Shown piece by piece: positions 55,401 through 64,000 of a stretch of DNA of 64,000 bases. Within the stretch, counting starts at the first letter, position 1. Each line of letters begins with the position of its first letter. The position numbers and the translations under genes are program-made. Under the pieces are notes generated by a model that was not told where the DNA came from, did not search any database, and worked only from the letters and a program-made list of their open reading frames with translations. The DNA comes from Afipia sp. (GTDB lineage: Bacteria; Pseudomonadota; Alphaproteobacteria; Rhizobiales; Xanthobacteraceae). The stretch is taken from NCBI GenBank assembly GCA_017308575.1, contig JAFKEQ010000002.1, positions 62,001 through 126,000 of the forward strand. Reading direction: 5' to 3'.

Positions 55401-55411
55401 GGGGGTTCTCC

Positions 55412-57463
55412 TCAAGCCAGATGAAGCGCGTTGACAACGAGATCGACGATCTTGATGCCGACGAATGGAACGATCAGGCCGCCGAGGCCATAGATCGCGA
55501 GATTGCGGCGGAGCAGGGCGGCCGCTCCGACCGGTCGATAGGCCACGCCTTTCAACGCCAGCGGGATCAGGGCGATGATGATCAGCGCATTGAAGATCAC
55601 GGCGGAAAGAATGGCGCTTTGCGGTGTCTCCAGTTGCATGACGTTGAGAGCGCCGAGTTCAGGATAGGTCGCGAGAAAAAGCGCAGGAATAATCGCGAAA
55701 TATTTGGCGACGTCATTCGCGATCGAGAAGGTTGTCAGCGATCCGCGGGTCATCAGCAATTGTTTCCCGATGCCGACGACTTCGATCAGCTTGGTCGGGT
55801 TGGAATCGAGATCGACCATATTGCCGGCTTCGCGCGCGGCCTGCGTACCGGTCTGCATCGCAACGCCGACGTCGGCCTGTGCCAGCGCGGGCGCGTCATT
55901 GGTGCCGTCACCGCACATGGCAATCAGACGGCCTTTCGACTGTTCATCGCGAATATAGCGCAACTTGTCCTCGGGTGTTGCTTCGGCGATGAAATCGTCG
56001 ACGCCTGCTTCCGAGGCGATGGCCGCCGCCGTCACGGGATTATCGCCGGTGACCATCACGGTGCGGATACCCATGCGTCGCAGTTCGGCGAAACGTTCCT
56101 TGATGTCAGGCTTCACCACGTCCTTCAGATGAATGACGCCGAGAAGACGGTTGCCGTCCGCAAGACCGAGCGGTGTGCCCCCCGATCGGGCGATCCGTTC
56201 ATAGGCGTTGCGGAATGCAGGAGGCTCGACCTGATCGCCGCCGCAATCGCGCGTGAATTTCAGTATGGCGTCGATCGCGCCCTTGCGCATGCGATGCGCG
56301 CCGGTATCGACGCCGGAAAGTCGCGTGGTCGCCGAAAACTCGATGAATTTTGCATCGGCCGGTGCCTTCTGCACCGCGACGCCATACTTTTCCGTCGTGA
56401 GCGCGACGATCGAGCGGCCCTCGGCGGTCTCATCGGCAAGGCTCGCCATCATGGCCGCATTCGCGAGATCGCGTTCCGACACGCCTGCGACGGGAATAAT
56501 TTCGCTGGCGAGCCGGTTGCCGAAAGTGATCGTGCCCGTCTTGTCCAGCAACAGCGTATCGACGTCGCCGGCGGCCTCGACCGCGCGGCCGGACATAGCC
56601 AGGACATTGAATTTCAACAGCCGGTCCATGCCCGCGATGCCGATGGCGGACAGCAGTCCGCCGATGGTCGTCGGAATAAGGGTGACCAGAAGGGCCGTGA
56701 GAACCGTGATCGAAAGCACCGTTCCCGAGTAGCTTGCAAGAGGCCAGAGCGTCACAACGGCGATCAGGAAAATCAGCGTCATGCCTGAAAGCAGAATCGA
56801 CAGAGCCAGTTCGTTCGGCGTCTTCTGACGCTCGGCGCCCTCGACCAGAGCGATCATGCGATCCAGGAACGACGATCCCGATGCGGCGGTCACCCGAACG
56901 ATGAGCCAGTCGGAAATGACCGTTGTCCCGCCCGTGACGGCGGAGCGGTCTCCGCCGGATTCGCGGATAACAGGCGCGGATTCACCCGTCACGGCGGCTT
57001 CGTTGACCGAAGCGACGCCTTCGACGATTTCTCCGTCCGTGGGAATGATTTCGTCCGCGTCGACCCGGACGAGATCGCCGACTTCGAGATCTGACGCGGT
57101 CACGCCCTCATACAGTTCAAGATTGCCCGGCATCAAAAGCCGCTTGGCGCGCGTTTCCGTTCGGGTCTGCCGGAGCGTATCGGCCTGGGCGCGGCCGCGT
57201 CCCTCGGCGATCGCTTCGGCAAAATTAGCGAACAGCACGGTGAACCAGAGCCACACGGCGATCTGCCCGCTGAACCAGGCCGGTTGCGCATGGGTGATGT
57301 CGACGACGAATGCGACCGTCACCACCGCAGCGACGACTTCCGTCACGAAGATGACGGGATTTTTCATCAGATGGCGGGGATTGAGCTTGCGGAACGAGTC
57401 GAGCGCCGCTCGTGAAACAAGGGTGGGATCGATCAGGGAGGGTTCTGATTTCGTACGTGCCAT
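55412..57463 (-). CDS. kdpB: Potassium-transporting P-type ATPase subunit B
   Basis: A 683-residue P-type ATPase that powers KdpA. The phosphorylated aspartate is D307 in [13 protein letters not shown], the same number as in Escherichia coli Kdp[18 protein letters not shown] and [21 protein letters not shown] are present. It follows kdpA by 29 bp in the operon. Confidence 0.98.
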   Translation of the reverse strand: MARTKSEPSLIDPTLVSRAALDSFRKLNPRHLMKNPVIFVTEVVAAVVTVAFVVDITHAQPAWFSGQIAVWLWFTVLFANFAEAIAEGRGRAQADTLRQTRTETRAKRLLMPGNLELYEGVTASDLEVGDLVRVDADEIIPTDGEIVEGVASVNEAAVTGESAPVIRESGGDRSAVTGGTTVISDWLIVRVTAASGSSFLDRMIALVEGAERQKTPNELALSILLSGMTLIFLIAVVTLWPLASYSGTVLSITVLTALLVTLIPTTIGGLLSAIGIAGMDRLLKFNVLAMSGRAVEAAGDVDTLLLDKTGTITFGNRLASEIIPVAGVSERDLANAAMMASLADETAEGRSIVALTTEKYGVAVQKAPADAKFIEFSATTRLSGVDTGAHRMRKGAIDAILKFTRDCGGDQVEPPAFRNAYERIARSGGTPLGLADGNRLLGVIHLKDVVKPDIKERFAELRRMGIRTVMVTGDNPVTAAAIASEAGVDDFIAEATPEDKLRYIRDEQSKGRLIAMCGDGTNDAPALAQADVGVAMQTGTQAAREAGNMVDLDSNPTKLIEVVGIGKQLLMTRGSLTTFSIANDVAKYFAIIPALFLATYPELGALNVMQLETPQSAILSAVIFNALIIIALIPLALKGVAYRPVGAAALLRRNLAIYGLGGLIVPFVGIKIVDLVVNALHLA

Positions 57464-57492
57464 GACGGTTCGCTTTCGATCGTTATGAACGT

Positions 57493-59202
57493 TCAGAAGG
57501 TTTTCCCGGCGAGCATCTGGAAGTGCTCAACGATGGGGCCGAGCGCGAGTGCCGGGAAAAACTCGAGGCCGGCGACGATCAGGATGGTGCCGACGAGCAG
57601 CGCGACAAACAGAGCCGTATGGGTCGGGAACGTACCTTCGGATTCCTTGACGCGGATCTTTCCGACCAGCGATCCGGCAATCGCCATCACCGGCACAACG
57701 TAGGCAAAGCGTCCGAGCATCATCGCGAGGCCAAGCGTGATGTTGTACCAGGGCGTATTGGCGCTGAGGCCTGCGAAAGCCGAGCCGTTATTTCCCGTCG
57801 CCGACGAATAGGCATAGAGAATTTCCGAAAGGCCGTGCGGTCCTGCATTGGCGAGACTGCTCAGCGCTGCAGGCAGCACGGCCGCGGCAGCAGAGAATCC
57901 GAGAATCGATAGCGGCAGGATGAGCAGCGCCAGCATGGCGAGTTTCATCTCCCTGGCTTCGATCTTCTTGCCGAGATATTCCGGCGTCCGGCCGACCATG
58001 AGGCCAGCGATGAAGACCGCGACCACGGCGAAGACGAGCATGCCGTAAAGGCCCGAACCCGTGCCGCCGGGCAGCACTTCGCCGAGTTGGATCATGATCA
58101 TCGGGATCAGGCCGCCGAGCGGCGTGAAGGAATCGTGCATGGCGTTGACCGCGCCGCACGAAAGGCCGGTGGTGATCACGGCGTAGAGCGCCGACATCGC
58201 CGTGCCGAAGCGGACTTCCTTGCCTTCCATATTGCCCATCGACGGATCGACGCCGAGCGCCGAAAGCAGCGGGTTGCCGGAAGCCTCCGCCCAGTAGGCA
58301 ACGGCCACGCCGGCGACAAGGATGGTCAACATCGCGGTGAGAAGCGTTCGGCCCTGGCGTGTATCGCCGACCATGCGGCCGAATGTGTAGGGGAGCGCTG
58401 CTGAAATCAGCAACATGGCCCAGATCGAAATCACATTGCTGATCGGCGTGGCATTCTCGAAGGGATGTGCGGCATTGGCGTTGAAGAAGCCGCCGCCATT
58501 CGTTCCGAGCTGCTTGATGGCCTCCTGGCTCGCAACGGGGCCAAGAGAAATGACCTGCTTTGCTCCTTCCAGCGTTGTCGCGTCTGTGGAGCCGAGCAAT
58601 GTTTGCGGCAGTCCGGTTGCGATATAGGCGAGGGCTACGACAATCGCGAGCGGCAGGAGTACATAGAGCGTCGCGCGCGTGATGTCTGTCCAGAAATTGC
58701 CGACCGTCTTTGCACCGGAACGGCCGAGTGCCCGCACGAGCACGAGGGCGAGCGCGATACCGGTCCCGGCTGAGACGAAATTCTGGACCGTCAGTCCGGC
58801 CATCTGTGTCAGATGGCTCATCGTTGTCTCGCCGCCATAGGACTGCCAGTTGGTATTCGTCACGAAGCTGGTCGCGGTGTTGAAAGCGAGGTCGGGCGGG
58901 ACGGCGGAGAAACCCTGCGGGTTGAGCGGAAGCACGTCCTGCAGGCGCATCAGCGCGTAAAGAAAGAGAAAGCCGGCGGCGTTGAACACCAGCATCGCGA
59001 CCGTATAGCCGCGCCAGTTCTGTTCGTGTGACGGATCGATACCGGCCAGACGATAGAAAGCGCGCTCCAGCGGGGCGAGGAGGGGTGACAGAAATGCGCG
59101 TTTGCCCTCGAACACATTGGCCATGAACGTCCCGAGGGGCTTCACGCATATCAGGACAAGGGCAAAAATTACGACAATCTGAATCCAGCCGATGGCGGTC
59201 AT
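57493..59202 (-). CDS. kdpA: Potassium-transporting ATPase subunit A
   Basis: A 569-residue membrane protein with four pore repeats that selects and moves potassium. Selectivity-like loops are visible as [49 protein letters not shown] and [12 protein letters not shown]. The ATG at 59202 has GGAGA upstream; the open frame to 59265 is overlap with kdpF. Length matches family members. Confidence 0.97.
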   Translation of the reverse strand: MTAIGWIQIVVIFALVLICVKPLGTFMANVFEGKRAFLSPLLAPLERAFYRLAGIDPSHEQNWRGYTVAMLVFNAAGFLFLYALMRLQDVLPLNPQGFSAVPPDLAFNTATSFVTNTNWQSYGGETTMSHLTQMAGLTVQNFVSAGTGIALALVLVRALGRSGAKTVGNFWTDITRATLYVLLPLAIVVALAYIATGLPQTLLGSTDATTLEGAKQVISLGPVASQEAIKQLGTNGGGFFNANAAHPFENATPISNVISIWAMLLISAALPYTFGRMVGDTRQGRTLLTAMLTILVAGVAVAYWAEASGNPLLSALGVDPSMGNMEGKEVRFGTAMSALYAVITTGLSCGAVNAMHDSFTPLGGLIPMIMIQLGEVLPGGTGSGLYGMLVFAVVAVFIAGLMVGRTPEYLGKKIEAREMKLAMLALLILPLSILGFSAAAAVLPAALSSLANAGPHGLSEILYAYSSATGNNGSAFAGLSANTPWYNITLGLAMMLGRFAYVVPVMAIAGSLVGKIRVKESEGTFPTHTALFVALLVGTILIVAGLEFFPALALGPIVEHFQMLAGKTF

Positions 59203-59230
59203 GGCAAACGTCTCCGCAGACACTGCGTAT

Positions 59231-59314
59231 TTAAAATCGCTCCGGGTGGAGCAGTGTGATGACAAGGTAGATGCCGAGGGTTATGGCGACGGCGAGGCCG
59301 AATAGCGGTTCCAT
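59231..59314 (-). CDS. kdpF: KdpF, small potassium-ATPase subunit
   Basis: A 27-residue single-helix peptide starting [20 protein letters not shown] and ending LLHPERF, the KdpF signature (a lipid-like stabiliser of KdpABC). GGAG lies 6 nt before the ATG. It is 28 bp upstream of kdpA. Confidence 0.93.
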   Translation of the reverse strand: MEPLFGLAVAITLGIYLVITLLHPERF

Positions 59315-59323
59315 GGCGCGCTC

Positions 59324-59407
59324 CTACATCCGCTCGGCGGCGGCTGCGTAGAAGATCATTGACGCGAAGAACGCGAGACCCAGGGCAATGCAGATAAAGT
59401 CCGGCAT
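59324..59407 (-). CDS. Extra small membrane peptide at the head of the kdp operon
   Basis: A 27-residue single-helix peptide (starts MPDFICIALGLAFFASMIFY, ends AAAAERM) preceding kdpF by 9 bp. GGAG lies 6 nt before the ATG at 59407. It is not one of the standard kdpFABC subunits. I recall similar tiny proteins ahead of kdpF in other proteobacteria, without a named function. It is the first gene after the promoter, so it is expected to be made whenever the pump is. Confidence 0.75.
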   Translation of the reverse strand: MPDFICIALGLAFFASMIFYAAAAERM

Positions 59408-59921
59408 GGTCATCTCCGAATGAAAGGAGCTGACCATCAGTTAGGGGCGTGGACGTAAGTTATCGATTAGGAAGAGGGGTGATCCGTATAAAGACCGTAT
59501 AAAGCAGGGTTTCCACGTCGGGCATATTAGAAGCTGATTGCGCCTCTACAAGCGCGGGTCGCTCATCAATCGTTCGTCTGCGCCGTTCTCTCAAACCTTG
59601 AGGATCGTCTCTGCAAGGAGGCCTCTTCAACAAATCTCGGAATCCTGCTCGGAGCAGGGAGCACTCAGCCGCGCGTAGCTTCCTGCTAACAAAGATTTTG
59701 AGGCCGGCGCAGATGGGTTTTTTTTGCCACCGATGCCTCTCCTCATCGCTGATGATAATTCGCGATTTGGTTCAAAGTCCGAGTTGCCACTCCTTTAGCG
59801 TCTTCCCGGCTGTTGAAGGTGGTAGGCAAAATGTATTTCCTAAATTAGGATTTCAGTCTGGATACTTAAAAGCCAATTAGCCGCGCTCGGTCATTCGTAG
59901 AGCGGGGTCCGAGGGGATAAA
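59408..59921. other. Long intergenic region with the kdp promoter, AT-richer
   Basis: It contains the tandem TTTATAC repeat upstream of the kdp operon. The 415 bp to the right (59505-59921) are visibly AT-richer than the surroundings and show no convincing gene; the promoter of the cupin gene must lie at the right end. Confidence 0.5.
59484..59504 (-). promoter_or_regulatory. Tandem CTTTATACGG repeat, candidate KdpE site
   Basis: On the minus strand CTTTATACGG occurs twice, 11 bp apart (one helical turn), starting 77 bp upstream of the first kdp ATG. OmpR-type regulators bind tandem direct repeats at that spacing, and the Escherichia coli KdpE target also contains TTTATAC. Confidence 0.6.
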
Positions 59922-60428
59922 ATGGAACGGGGCGAAAAAGATTTTCAAACAGTGACTGTGGCGGGAGACCGGGCGCAACCCTTCAATATCGAGGGGGTGC
60001 GCACGATTTCCTTAAACAATGTCCTCACGCGCAGCGGCGCCGTCACCGAATTGTTTCGCACAGATTGGTCCGACATTTCCATCGAACCGCGTCACGTCAT
60101 TCTTGCCACGATGAATCCCGGCGCGATTACCGATTGGCATCGGCATACGCGTCAGACGGATCACCTGATTGCGATCAGCGGAAATATCAAGCTGGTTTTA
60201 TGGGATGGACGCGACAGCTCTCCGACCAAGGGGAAGCACGACATTATCCGCCTGGGTGTTTTACGGCCGCTCGTTGCTGTCGTGCCACCGGGGGTGTGGC
60301 ACGGACTGCGCAATGAAAGCGGAACGATCGCTCACTATATCAATGTCAACGACGTTCCATACGATCATGCCGACCCGGATAGCTTCAGGCTGTCGTCAGA
60401 ACACGGCAAGGCGCCCGTCGATCTCTAG
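59922..60428 (+). CDS. Cupin protein, dTDP-sugar isomerase/epimerase (RmlC)-like
   Basis: A 168-residue cupin. The motif WHRHTRQTDHLIAISGNIKLVLWDGR with VPPGVWHGLRN resembles RmlC-type epimerases acting on dTDP-4-keto sugars: the catalytic His is in RHTRQTDH, and PPGVWHG is the second cupin element. It is shorter and more divergent than true RmlC, so activity on a dTDP sugar is inference. It precedes an HpcH/HpaI aldolase by 9 bp in one operon, in an AT-richer patch with a glycosyltransferase. Confidence 0.75.
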   Translation: MERGEKDFQTVTVAGDRAQPFNIEGVRTISLNNVLTRSGAVTELFRTDWSDISIEPRHVILATMNPGAITDWHRHTRQTDHLIAISGNIKLVLWDGRDSSPTKGKHDIIRLGVLRPLVAVVPPGVWHGLRNESGTIAHYINVNDVPYDHADPDSFRLSSEHGKAPVDL

Positions 60429-60437
60429 AGCGCCACG

Positions 60438-61262
60438 ATGCCAAGCCATCCGGAACTTTTCGGTCAGGATTTTCAGCTCACGCTGCTGACGACGGATCCG
60501 GTTGTTGCTATTGAGGGCGAGAAAGCCGGCGTTCAACGCATCGGAATAGACATCGAGCGGCTCGGAAAAGCCGAGCGACAGGCCGGCCACGATACTCGGC
60601 TATCGGATCACACGTGGGATGATCTTTCGAAGGTTGCTGCAGTCTTGCGTTCCAGTGACGTCTTTGTCCGACTGAATCCTCCTCATGCGGGGACAGCTTC
60701 AGAAATTGAGATGGCCATCGAACGTGGCGCAACGGTTTTGATGTTGCCTTATTTTGAAACGGAAGCAGAAGCAGCCGACTTCGCAAAACACGTTAGAGGG
60801 CGAGCTTATGTCATGCTTCTCGTCGAAACGCCGCGCGCAATCGTGCGCATTCGGGAGATCGCAGAAACAGGCGGTGTCGATGAGATCATGGTGGGTCTGA
60901 ACGACCTGAGGCTGTCGATGAAACTTCGCGGGTTTGAACTTTTGTGCTCGCCTCTCATGAGCATGCTCGCAAAAACCGTGAGAGGCAGCGGGAAAAGGTT
61001 TTCGTTTGGCGGCTTAGGACGACACGATGACACGACCTTGCCGCTAAATCCGGATCTTCTCTATGCGCAATATCCACGTCTCGGCGCGACCGGAGCATGG
61101 CTTTCCCGATCGTTTTTCCGAAGTCCGCCTGCAGGCTGGACGATGGGAAATGGAGTGAAGACGTTAAGGGCGCGTCTGTCGTTCTGGGCCATGCAATCCG
61201 AACATGACCTTATCCGCGCCACACGCGACCTCGTCCTTCAGTCCCTAAATTCTGATACCTAA
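60438..61262 (+). CDS. HpcH/HpaI aldolase/citrate lyase family protein
   Basis: A 274-residue TIM-barrel protein of the HpcH/HpaI class, which cleave or form 2-oxo acids with a divalent metal. Features are IGIDIERLGKAERQ, FVRLNPPHAGTASEIEMAIERGATVLMLPYFET, VMLLVETPRAIVRI with the metal glutamate and GGVDEIMVGLNDLRLSM with the metal aspartate. Members with this DIERLGK start are common in polysaccharide loci. It overlaps the convergent glycosyltransferase gene by 18 bp. Confidence 0.85.
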   Translation: MPSHPELFGQDFQLTLLTTDPVVAIEGEKAGVQRIGIDIERLGKAERQAGHDTRLSDHTWDDLSKVAAVLRSSDVFVRLNPPHAGTASEIEMAIERGATVLMLPYFETEAEAADFAKHVRGRAYVMLLVETPRAIVRIREIAETGGVDEIMVGLNDLRLSMKLRGFELLCSPLMSMLAKTVRGSGKRFSFGGLGRHDDTTLPLNPDLLYAQYPRLGATGAWLSRSFFRSPPAGWTMGNGVKTLRARLSFWAMQSEHDLIRATRDLVLQSLNSDT

Positions 61263-62084
61263 AAATCTCAGGAATTGTCGCCACCTCGTACGCGGAAGCT
61301 TCCGCCACACGTCGGCGCCCGGATGATTGCTTCCATCCCAGTGGCCGAGCCTGACATCAACGGCTGACCGCTCAATATCGGCCCAGTTCTCACGCAAGGC
61401 GGCGTCAGACCACGTGTATTGAATGCCCCAGTTGTTCTGGATGTCTTTTGAACGTTGCCGCGCGAGATAGAGTTTATGACGGGAGACGACACGCTCGAAG
61501 TCCAGATAGTGGAAGTGAAACAGAAGCAGCTGATCCGTTTTGGGCGCCAATATGAGACCTGAAAGCTTTCCGCGATGGCGGCCATGAGCGAAGTTAGTTT
61601 CAGAAATCTTGTCGGGATTGAAAATGCCGACTTTCGTACAGGAGCGCGACGGCGCGCCTGTCGTACAGATGTCGAACAATGTTTCTTCCGAGTGGCTCGG
61701 GAAGGAATTCGAAATCATCTCAAATCCCAGAGCGGGTATCACCGTCACTGAATTGTTCCGGCATTCCTGCAGATAAACGAGAATTTCGGGATGATAGAGA
61801 TGCTCGTCCAGGTCGGTAAGAACCACCCAATCCGCTTCCCCGCGGGATTCTTTCCAGATTTCGTTTTGAAGGCGGCGCTGTGATTCCACGCGAGATTGAG
61901 GGTCTGAAAGCGGCGGCTGTGATCTGATCACCACGCGAGGATGAGCGCGAAGCAAATCTATCGAGCCATCATCCGAGCCATCATCGTAGATGTAATACCG
62001 ATCTACCCAGGAATCGTAGTGCTTGAAGAAGAACGGCAGCATATGTGCATCGTTCCAGCACCGGGTGTAGAGATGAATAATCAT
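61245..62084 (-). CDS. Glycosyltransferase, family-2-like (GT-A fold)
   Basis: A 279-residue cytosolic glycosyltransferase without membrane helices. The start MIIHLYTRCWNDAHMLPFFFKHYDSWVDRYYIYDDGSDDGS is the family 2/92 nucleotide-sugar fold, and WVVLTDLDEHLYHPE contains the DxD metal site. ALGFEMISNSF, KVGIFNPDKI and LLLFHFHYLDFERVVSRHKLYLARQ are further family marks. The acceptor is unknown; the neighbours suggest surface polysaccharide. Confidence 0.85.
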   Translation of the reverse strand: MIIHLYTRCWNDAHMLPFFFKHYDSWVDRYYIYDDGSDDGSIDLLRAHPRVVIRSQPPLSDPQSRVESQRRLQNEIWKESRGEADWVVLTDLDEHLYHPEILVYLQECRNNSVTVIPALGFEMISNSFPSHSEETLFDICTTGAPSRSCTKVGIFNPDKISETNFAHGRHRGKLSGLILAPKTDQLLLFHFHYLDFERVVSRHKLYLARQRSKDIQNNWGIQYTWSDAALRENWADIERSAVDVRLGHWDGSNHPGADVWRKLPRTRWRQFLRFLGIRI

Positions 62085-62111
62085 GTTAAAATCAGAAGCC
62101 TTTCCTTCAAC

Positions 62112-62405
62112 TCATGCGTCTTGGGAGAAATGGCATCGAGCAGAAATTTCTTTATCTCGGTTGCGAGAATATGATCTCGCTCTCACAGACATCCAGCGAA
62201 GCAATGATGACGCGTGCTTTTTAACATCGCCCGTGATTCTACCGTGAGAGTTTCCGACCAAGGAAGCATCGGGCGGAATAACATCCATCAATGCGCGGAA
62301 GCTTGCGTAACGCCAACGCCCGGCGAGGGCCACTCTCGGAGAGGAGATTTTAGCGTCGATAAAGAACCTCATGGGATTGTAGCCCGTCCCGCGATGGATT
62401 TCCAC
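62112..62405 (-). CDS. Small hypothetical protein, doubtful
   Basis: A 97-codon frame (GTG at 62405; ATG at 62372 gives 86 residues) 27 bp upstream of the glycosyltransferase on the same strand. It is basic, lacks recognised motifs and has no clear ribosome-binding site. It could be a degraded remnant of a polysaccharide gene or chance. I see no support beyond position. Confidence 0.25.
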   Translation of the reverse strand: MEIHRGTGYNPMRFFIDAKISSPRVALAGRWRYASFRALMDVIPPDASLVGNSHGRITGDVKKHASSLLRWMSVRARSYSRNRDKEISARCHFSQDA

Positions 62406-62534
62406 CGTCCGGCAAAATCGGGCTCGGGGCTGTCATCGTTCCAATGGCAATAAGTGAGCCAGGATCGCGCGTCGGACATCGCCGCAGTTGCCCGAACCTG
62501 TCACCCCATCAGCCAGAGAGTCCGTTGTCGCCTG

Positions 62535-64000
62535 TCAGGCCGACCGCGCGATCAGCATGGACACTTCGTCCCCGGCCACTTCGTCGGTGTGGGTCAGCGT
62601 CGTGAAGGTGGAGATCGGGGCAGGCCGTCCGACCAGATAGCCCTGAACCTCGTTGCACGCTTCCGTCTGCAGGAACGCCAATTCCGCCGGGGTCTCGACG
62701 CCTTCCGCCAGTACGGGCAGGCCGAGGCCGCGGCCGAGACCGAGCACGGCGCGCACGATGGCGGCGGCCTGCGCGTTGGTGTCCACCGATTTGATGAAAG
62801 AGCCGTCGATCTTGATCTTGTCGAACGGGAACGCGCGCAGGTTGGAGAGCGACGAATAACCCGTGCCGAAATCGTCCATTGCGATCTGGACGCCCAGTGC
62901 CTTGATCTGGCGGAGCGCGGTGAGCGCGCGGTTGAAATCGCGGATCAGCGCCGTTTCGGTGATCTCGAGTTCGAGCCGCTTCGGAGACAGGCCGGTCTCG
63001 AGCAGGACTTCGTGCACGAGATGGACGAAGTTCTCGTTGTAGATTTGAACCGCCGAGACGTTCACCGCGACGGTCAGCGGCTTTTCCCAGCTTGCGGCCT
63101 GTTTGCAGGCTTCGCGCAGTACCCATTCGCCGATCGGCAGGATGGCGCCGGTTTCTTCCGCGACCGGAATGAAGACGGCAGGTGAAATCGGACCGCGCGT
63201 CTTGTGCGTCCAGCGCAGCAGCGCTTCGAAGCCGACCACGGTGCGGGTCTGGATATCTTCCTGCGGCTGATAGACCAGCTTGAATTCGCCGCGGGCAATG
63301 GCCTGGCGCAGATCGTGTTCGAGAACCCGGCGATCGTGAACCTCCGCGCCCATCTTCGCTTCGAAGAAGCGATAGGTGGAGCGTCCCTCCATCTTGGCGC
63401 GATAGAGCGCCGTGTCCGCATGGGACAGCAGCACCTCGCGGTTGGTCGCGTCATCCGGGCAAATGGCGATGCCGATGCTGCAGGAGATCGCGTTGTCGCT
63501 TTGTGTTGCGTCCGACCCGAGGGCCTCGAGAATCTGTTCGGCAAGCTTGCCGGCGGCCGCAGGGCCTGACAGATCGGGCACAAGGACGGCGAATTCATCG
63601 CCGCCGAGACGCGCGACCATGCAGGCCGGGTCGAGAATGGCGCTGACCCGCGAAGCGACGGTCTTCAGCACCTTGTCGCCCGTGGCGTGTCCGAACAGAT
63701 CGTTGACTTCCTTGAACCTGTCGAGATCGAAGCAGAGGACCGCAAGGCGCTTGCCGCTGGTGGACGATGCGCTGATTTCCTGATCGAGCCGCGCATGGAA
63801 CGTGCCGCGGTTCGGCAGCGATGTGAGCGCATCGTGATGGGCAAGATAACGGATGTGCTGTTCGGCCTGCTTGCGGGCCTGCAGATCGCGAACGGCGATG
63901 ACGTGATGGGCATGTCCGGCGAAATCGATCGGACGCAGGATCATCTCGACCGGAATGACGGAGCCGTCGATATGCCGCAATTCGGCTTCAACGGGCTGGT
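62535..64000 (-). CDS. PAS-GGDEF-EAL protein, 5' end beyond the window
   Basis: The visible 488 codons end a longer protein whose start lies past position 64000; the frame stays open to the edge (last visible residues QPVEAE then a PAS strand). After the end of a PAS domain come a GGDEF domain with an intact RLGGDEFAVL motif and an EAL domain with GFEALLRW, LELEITETALI and DDFGTGYSSLSNLRAFPFDKIKIDGSFI. Both catalytic motifs are intact, so it may make or hydrolyse cyclic di-GMP. It is the third such gene in the window. Confidence 0.93.
   Translation of the reverse strand, partial: QPVEAELRHIDGSVIPVEMILRPIDFAGHAHHVIAVRDLQARKQAEQHIRYLAHHDALTSLPNRGTFHARLDQEISASSTSGKRLAVLCFDLDRFKEVNDLFGHATGDKVLKTVASRVSAILDPACMVARLGGDEFAVLVPDLSGPAAAGKLAEQILEALGSDATQSDNAISCSIGIAICPDDATNREVLLSHADTALYRAKMEGRSTYRFFEAKMGAEVHDRRVLEHDLRQAIARGEFKLVYQPQEDIQTRTVVGFEALLRWTHKTRGPISPAVFIPVAEETGAILPIGEWVLREACKQAASWEKPLTVAVNVSAVQIYNENFVHLVHEVLLETGLSPKRLELEITETALIRDFNRALTALRQIKALGVQIAMDDFGTGYSSLSNLRAFPFDKIKIDGSFIKSVDTNAQAAAIVRAVLGLGRGLGLPVLAEGVETPAELAFLQTEACNEVQGYLVGRPAPISTFTTLTHTDEVAGDEVSMLIARSA

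Noticed and set aside
55421..56788. 455-codon open frame opposite kdpB
   Set aside because: Shadow of kdpB; no recognisable motifs.
59698..59880. 60-codon open frame in the kdp-cupin intergenic region
   Set aside because: No ribosome-binding site, no family resemblance, and composition like the surrounding noncoding DNA.
1..64000. CRISPR array, rRNA operon or complete insertion sequence
   Set aside because: I saw no regularly spaced repeats, no ribosomal RNA sequence and no transposase; the only mobile-element trace is the truncated integrase.

Overview
This window reads as chromosomal DNA of a GC-rich alphaproteobacterium of the order Hyphomicrobiales, most likely the Bradyrhizobium / Rhodopseudomonas / Afipia / Nitrobacter group (Nitrobacteraceae). 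The grounds are the pyk - DUF1036 - DUF1244 - GapR - DUF882 gene order, a three-gene pntAA-pntAB-pntB transhydrogenase preceded by a small aa3-oxidase subunit IV gene, two phasins, a PdhS/PleC/DivJ-type kinase, a tRNA-His with A73 and no encoded G-1, and short palindromic intergenic repeats typical of these genomes. Genus is inference; no ribosomal RNA is present.

Layout. 0.3-9.5 kb: pyruvate kinase, a secreted DUF1036 protein, DUF1244, the nucleoid protein GapR, an M15-type murein peptidase, a large L,D-transpeptidase and an NtrC-type sigma-54 response regulator. 9.5-18.2 kb: oligoendopeptidase F, an AbrB/MazE-Doc toxin-antitoxin pair with a perfect palindromic operator, the transhydrogenase operon, a glycosidase-like gene broken by one in-frame TGA, a VOC protein and a ChaA-type antiporter. 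18.2-29.5 kb: a MoxR ATPase / VWA pair, two His/Met-rich probable copper proteins, a membrane-anchored coiled-coil protein, a ModE-like regulator divergent from an aldehyde dehydrogenase, ribosomal protein S21, aquaporin Z and purEK. 29.5-39.5 kb: a diguanylate cyclase, two divergent YdcH/DUF465 proteins, an L-2-hydroxyglutarate-oxidase-like flavoprotein, a PAS-GGDEF-EAL protein, and a tightly overlapping operon of a GlpD-like dehydrogenase with a polyamine-type ABC transporter lacking a binding protein. 39.5-50.4 kb: AsmA, SCOT subunits A and B, a ferric-iron transporter (binding protein and permease, no ATPase), a PdhS-like kinase and two phasins.

50.5-62.5 kb: tRNA-His is followed directly by a truncated tyrosine integrase, the scar of an element that used the tRNA 3' end as attachment site. 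Then comes a complete kdp potassium-uptake operon on the minus strand: an extra 27-residue membrane peptide, kdpF, kdpA, kdpB, kdpC, kdpD, kdpE. Beyond it is an AT-richer patch with a cupin sugar-isomerase-like protein, an HpcH/HpaI aldolase and a glycosyltransferase. The window ends inside a PAS-GGDEF-EAL gene.

The best leads are regulatory and small-scale: a perfect TTAA-N7-TTAA CtrA-type box between the sigma-54 regulator and pepF, a near-match ahead of the PdhS-like kinase (whose ATP-lid motif is degenerate), a tandem TTTATAC repeat at the kdp promoter, the extra kdp peptide, an Irr-type iron box ahead of the ferric binding protein, and a tandem five-residue His/Met repeat in a probable copper-binding outer-membrane protein. 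I found no clearly new multi-gene system; most genes belong to known families.
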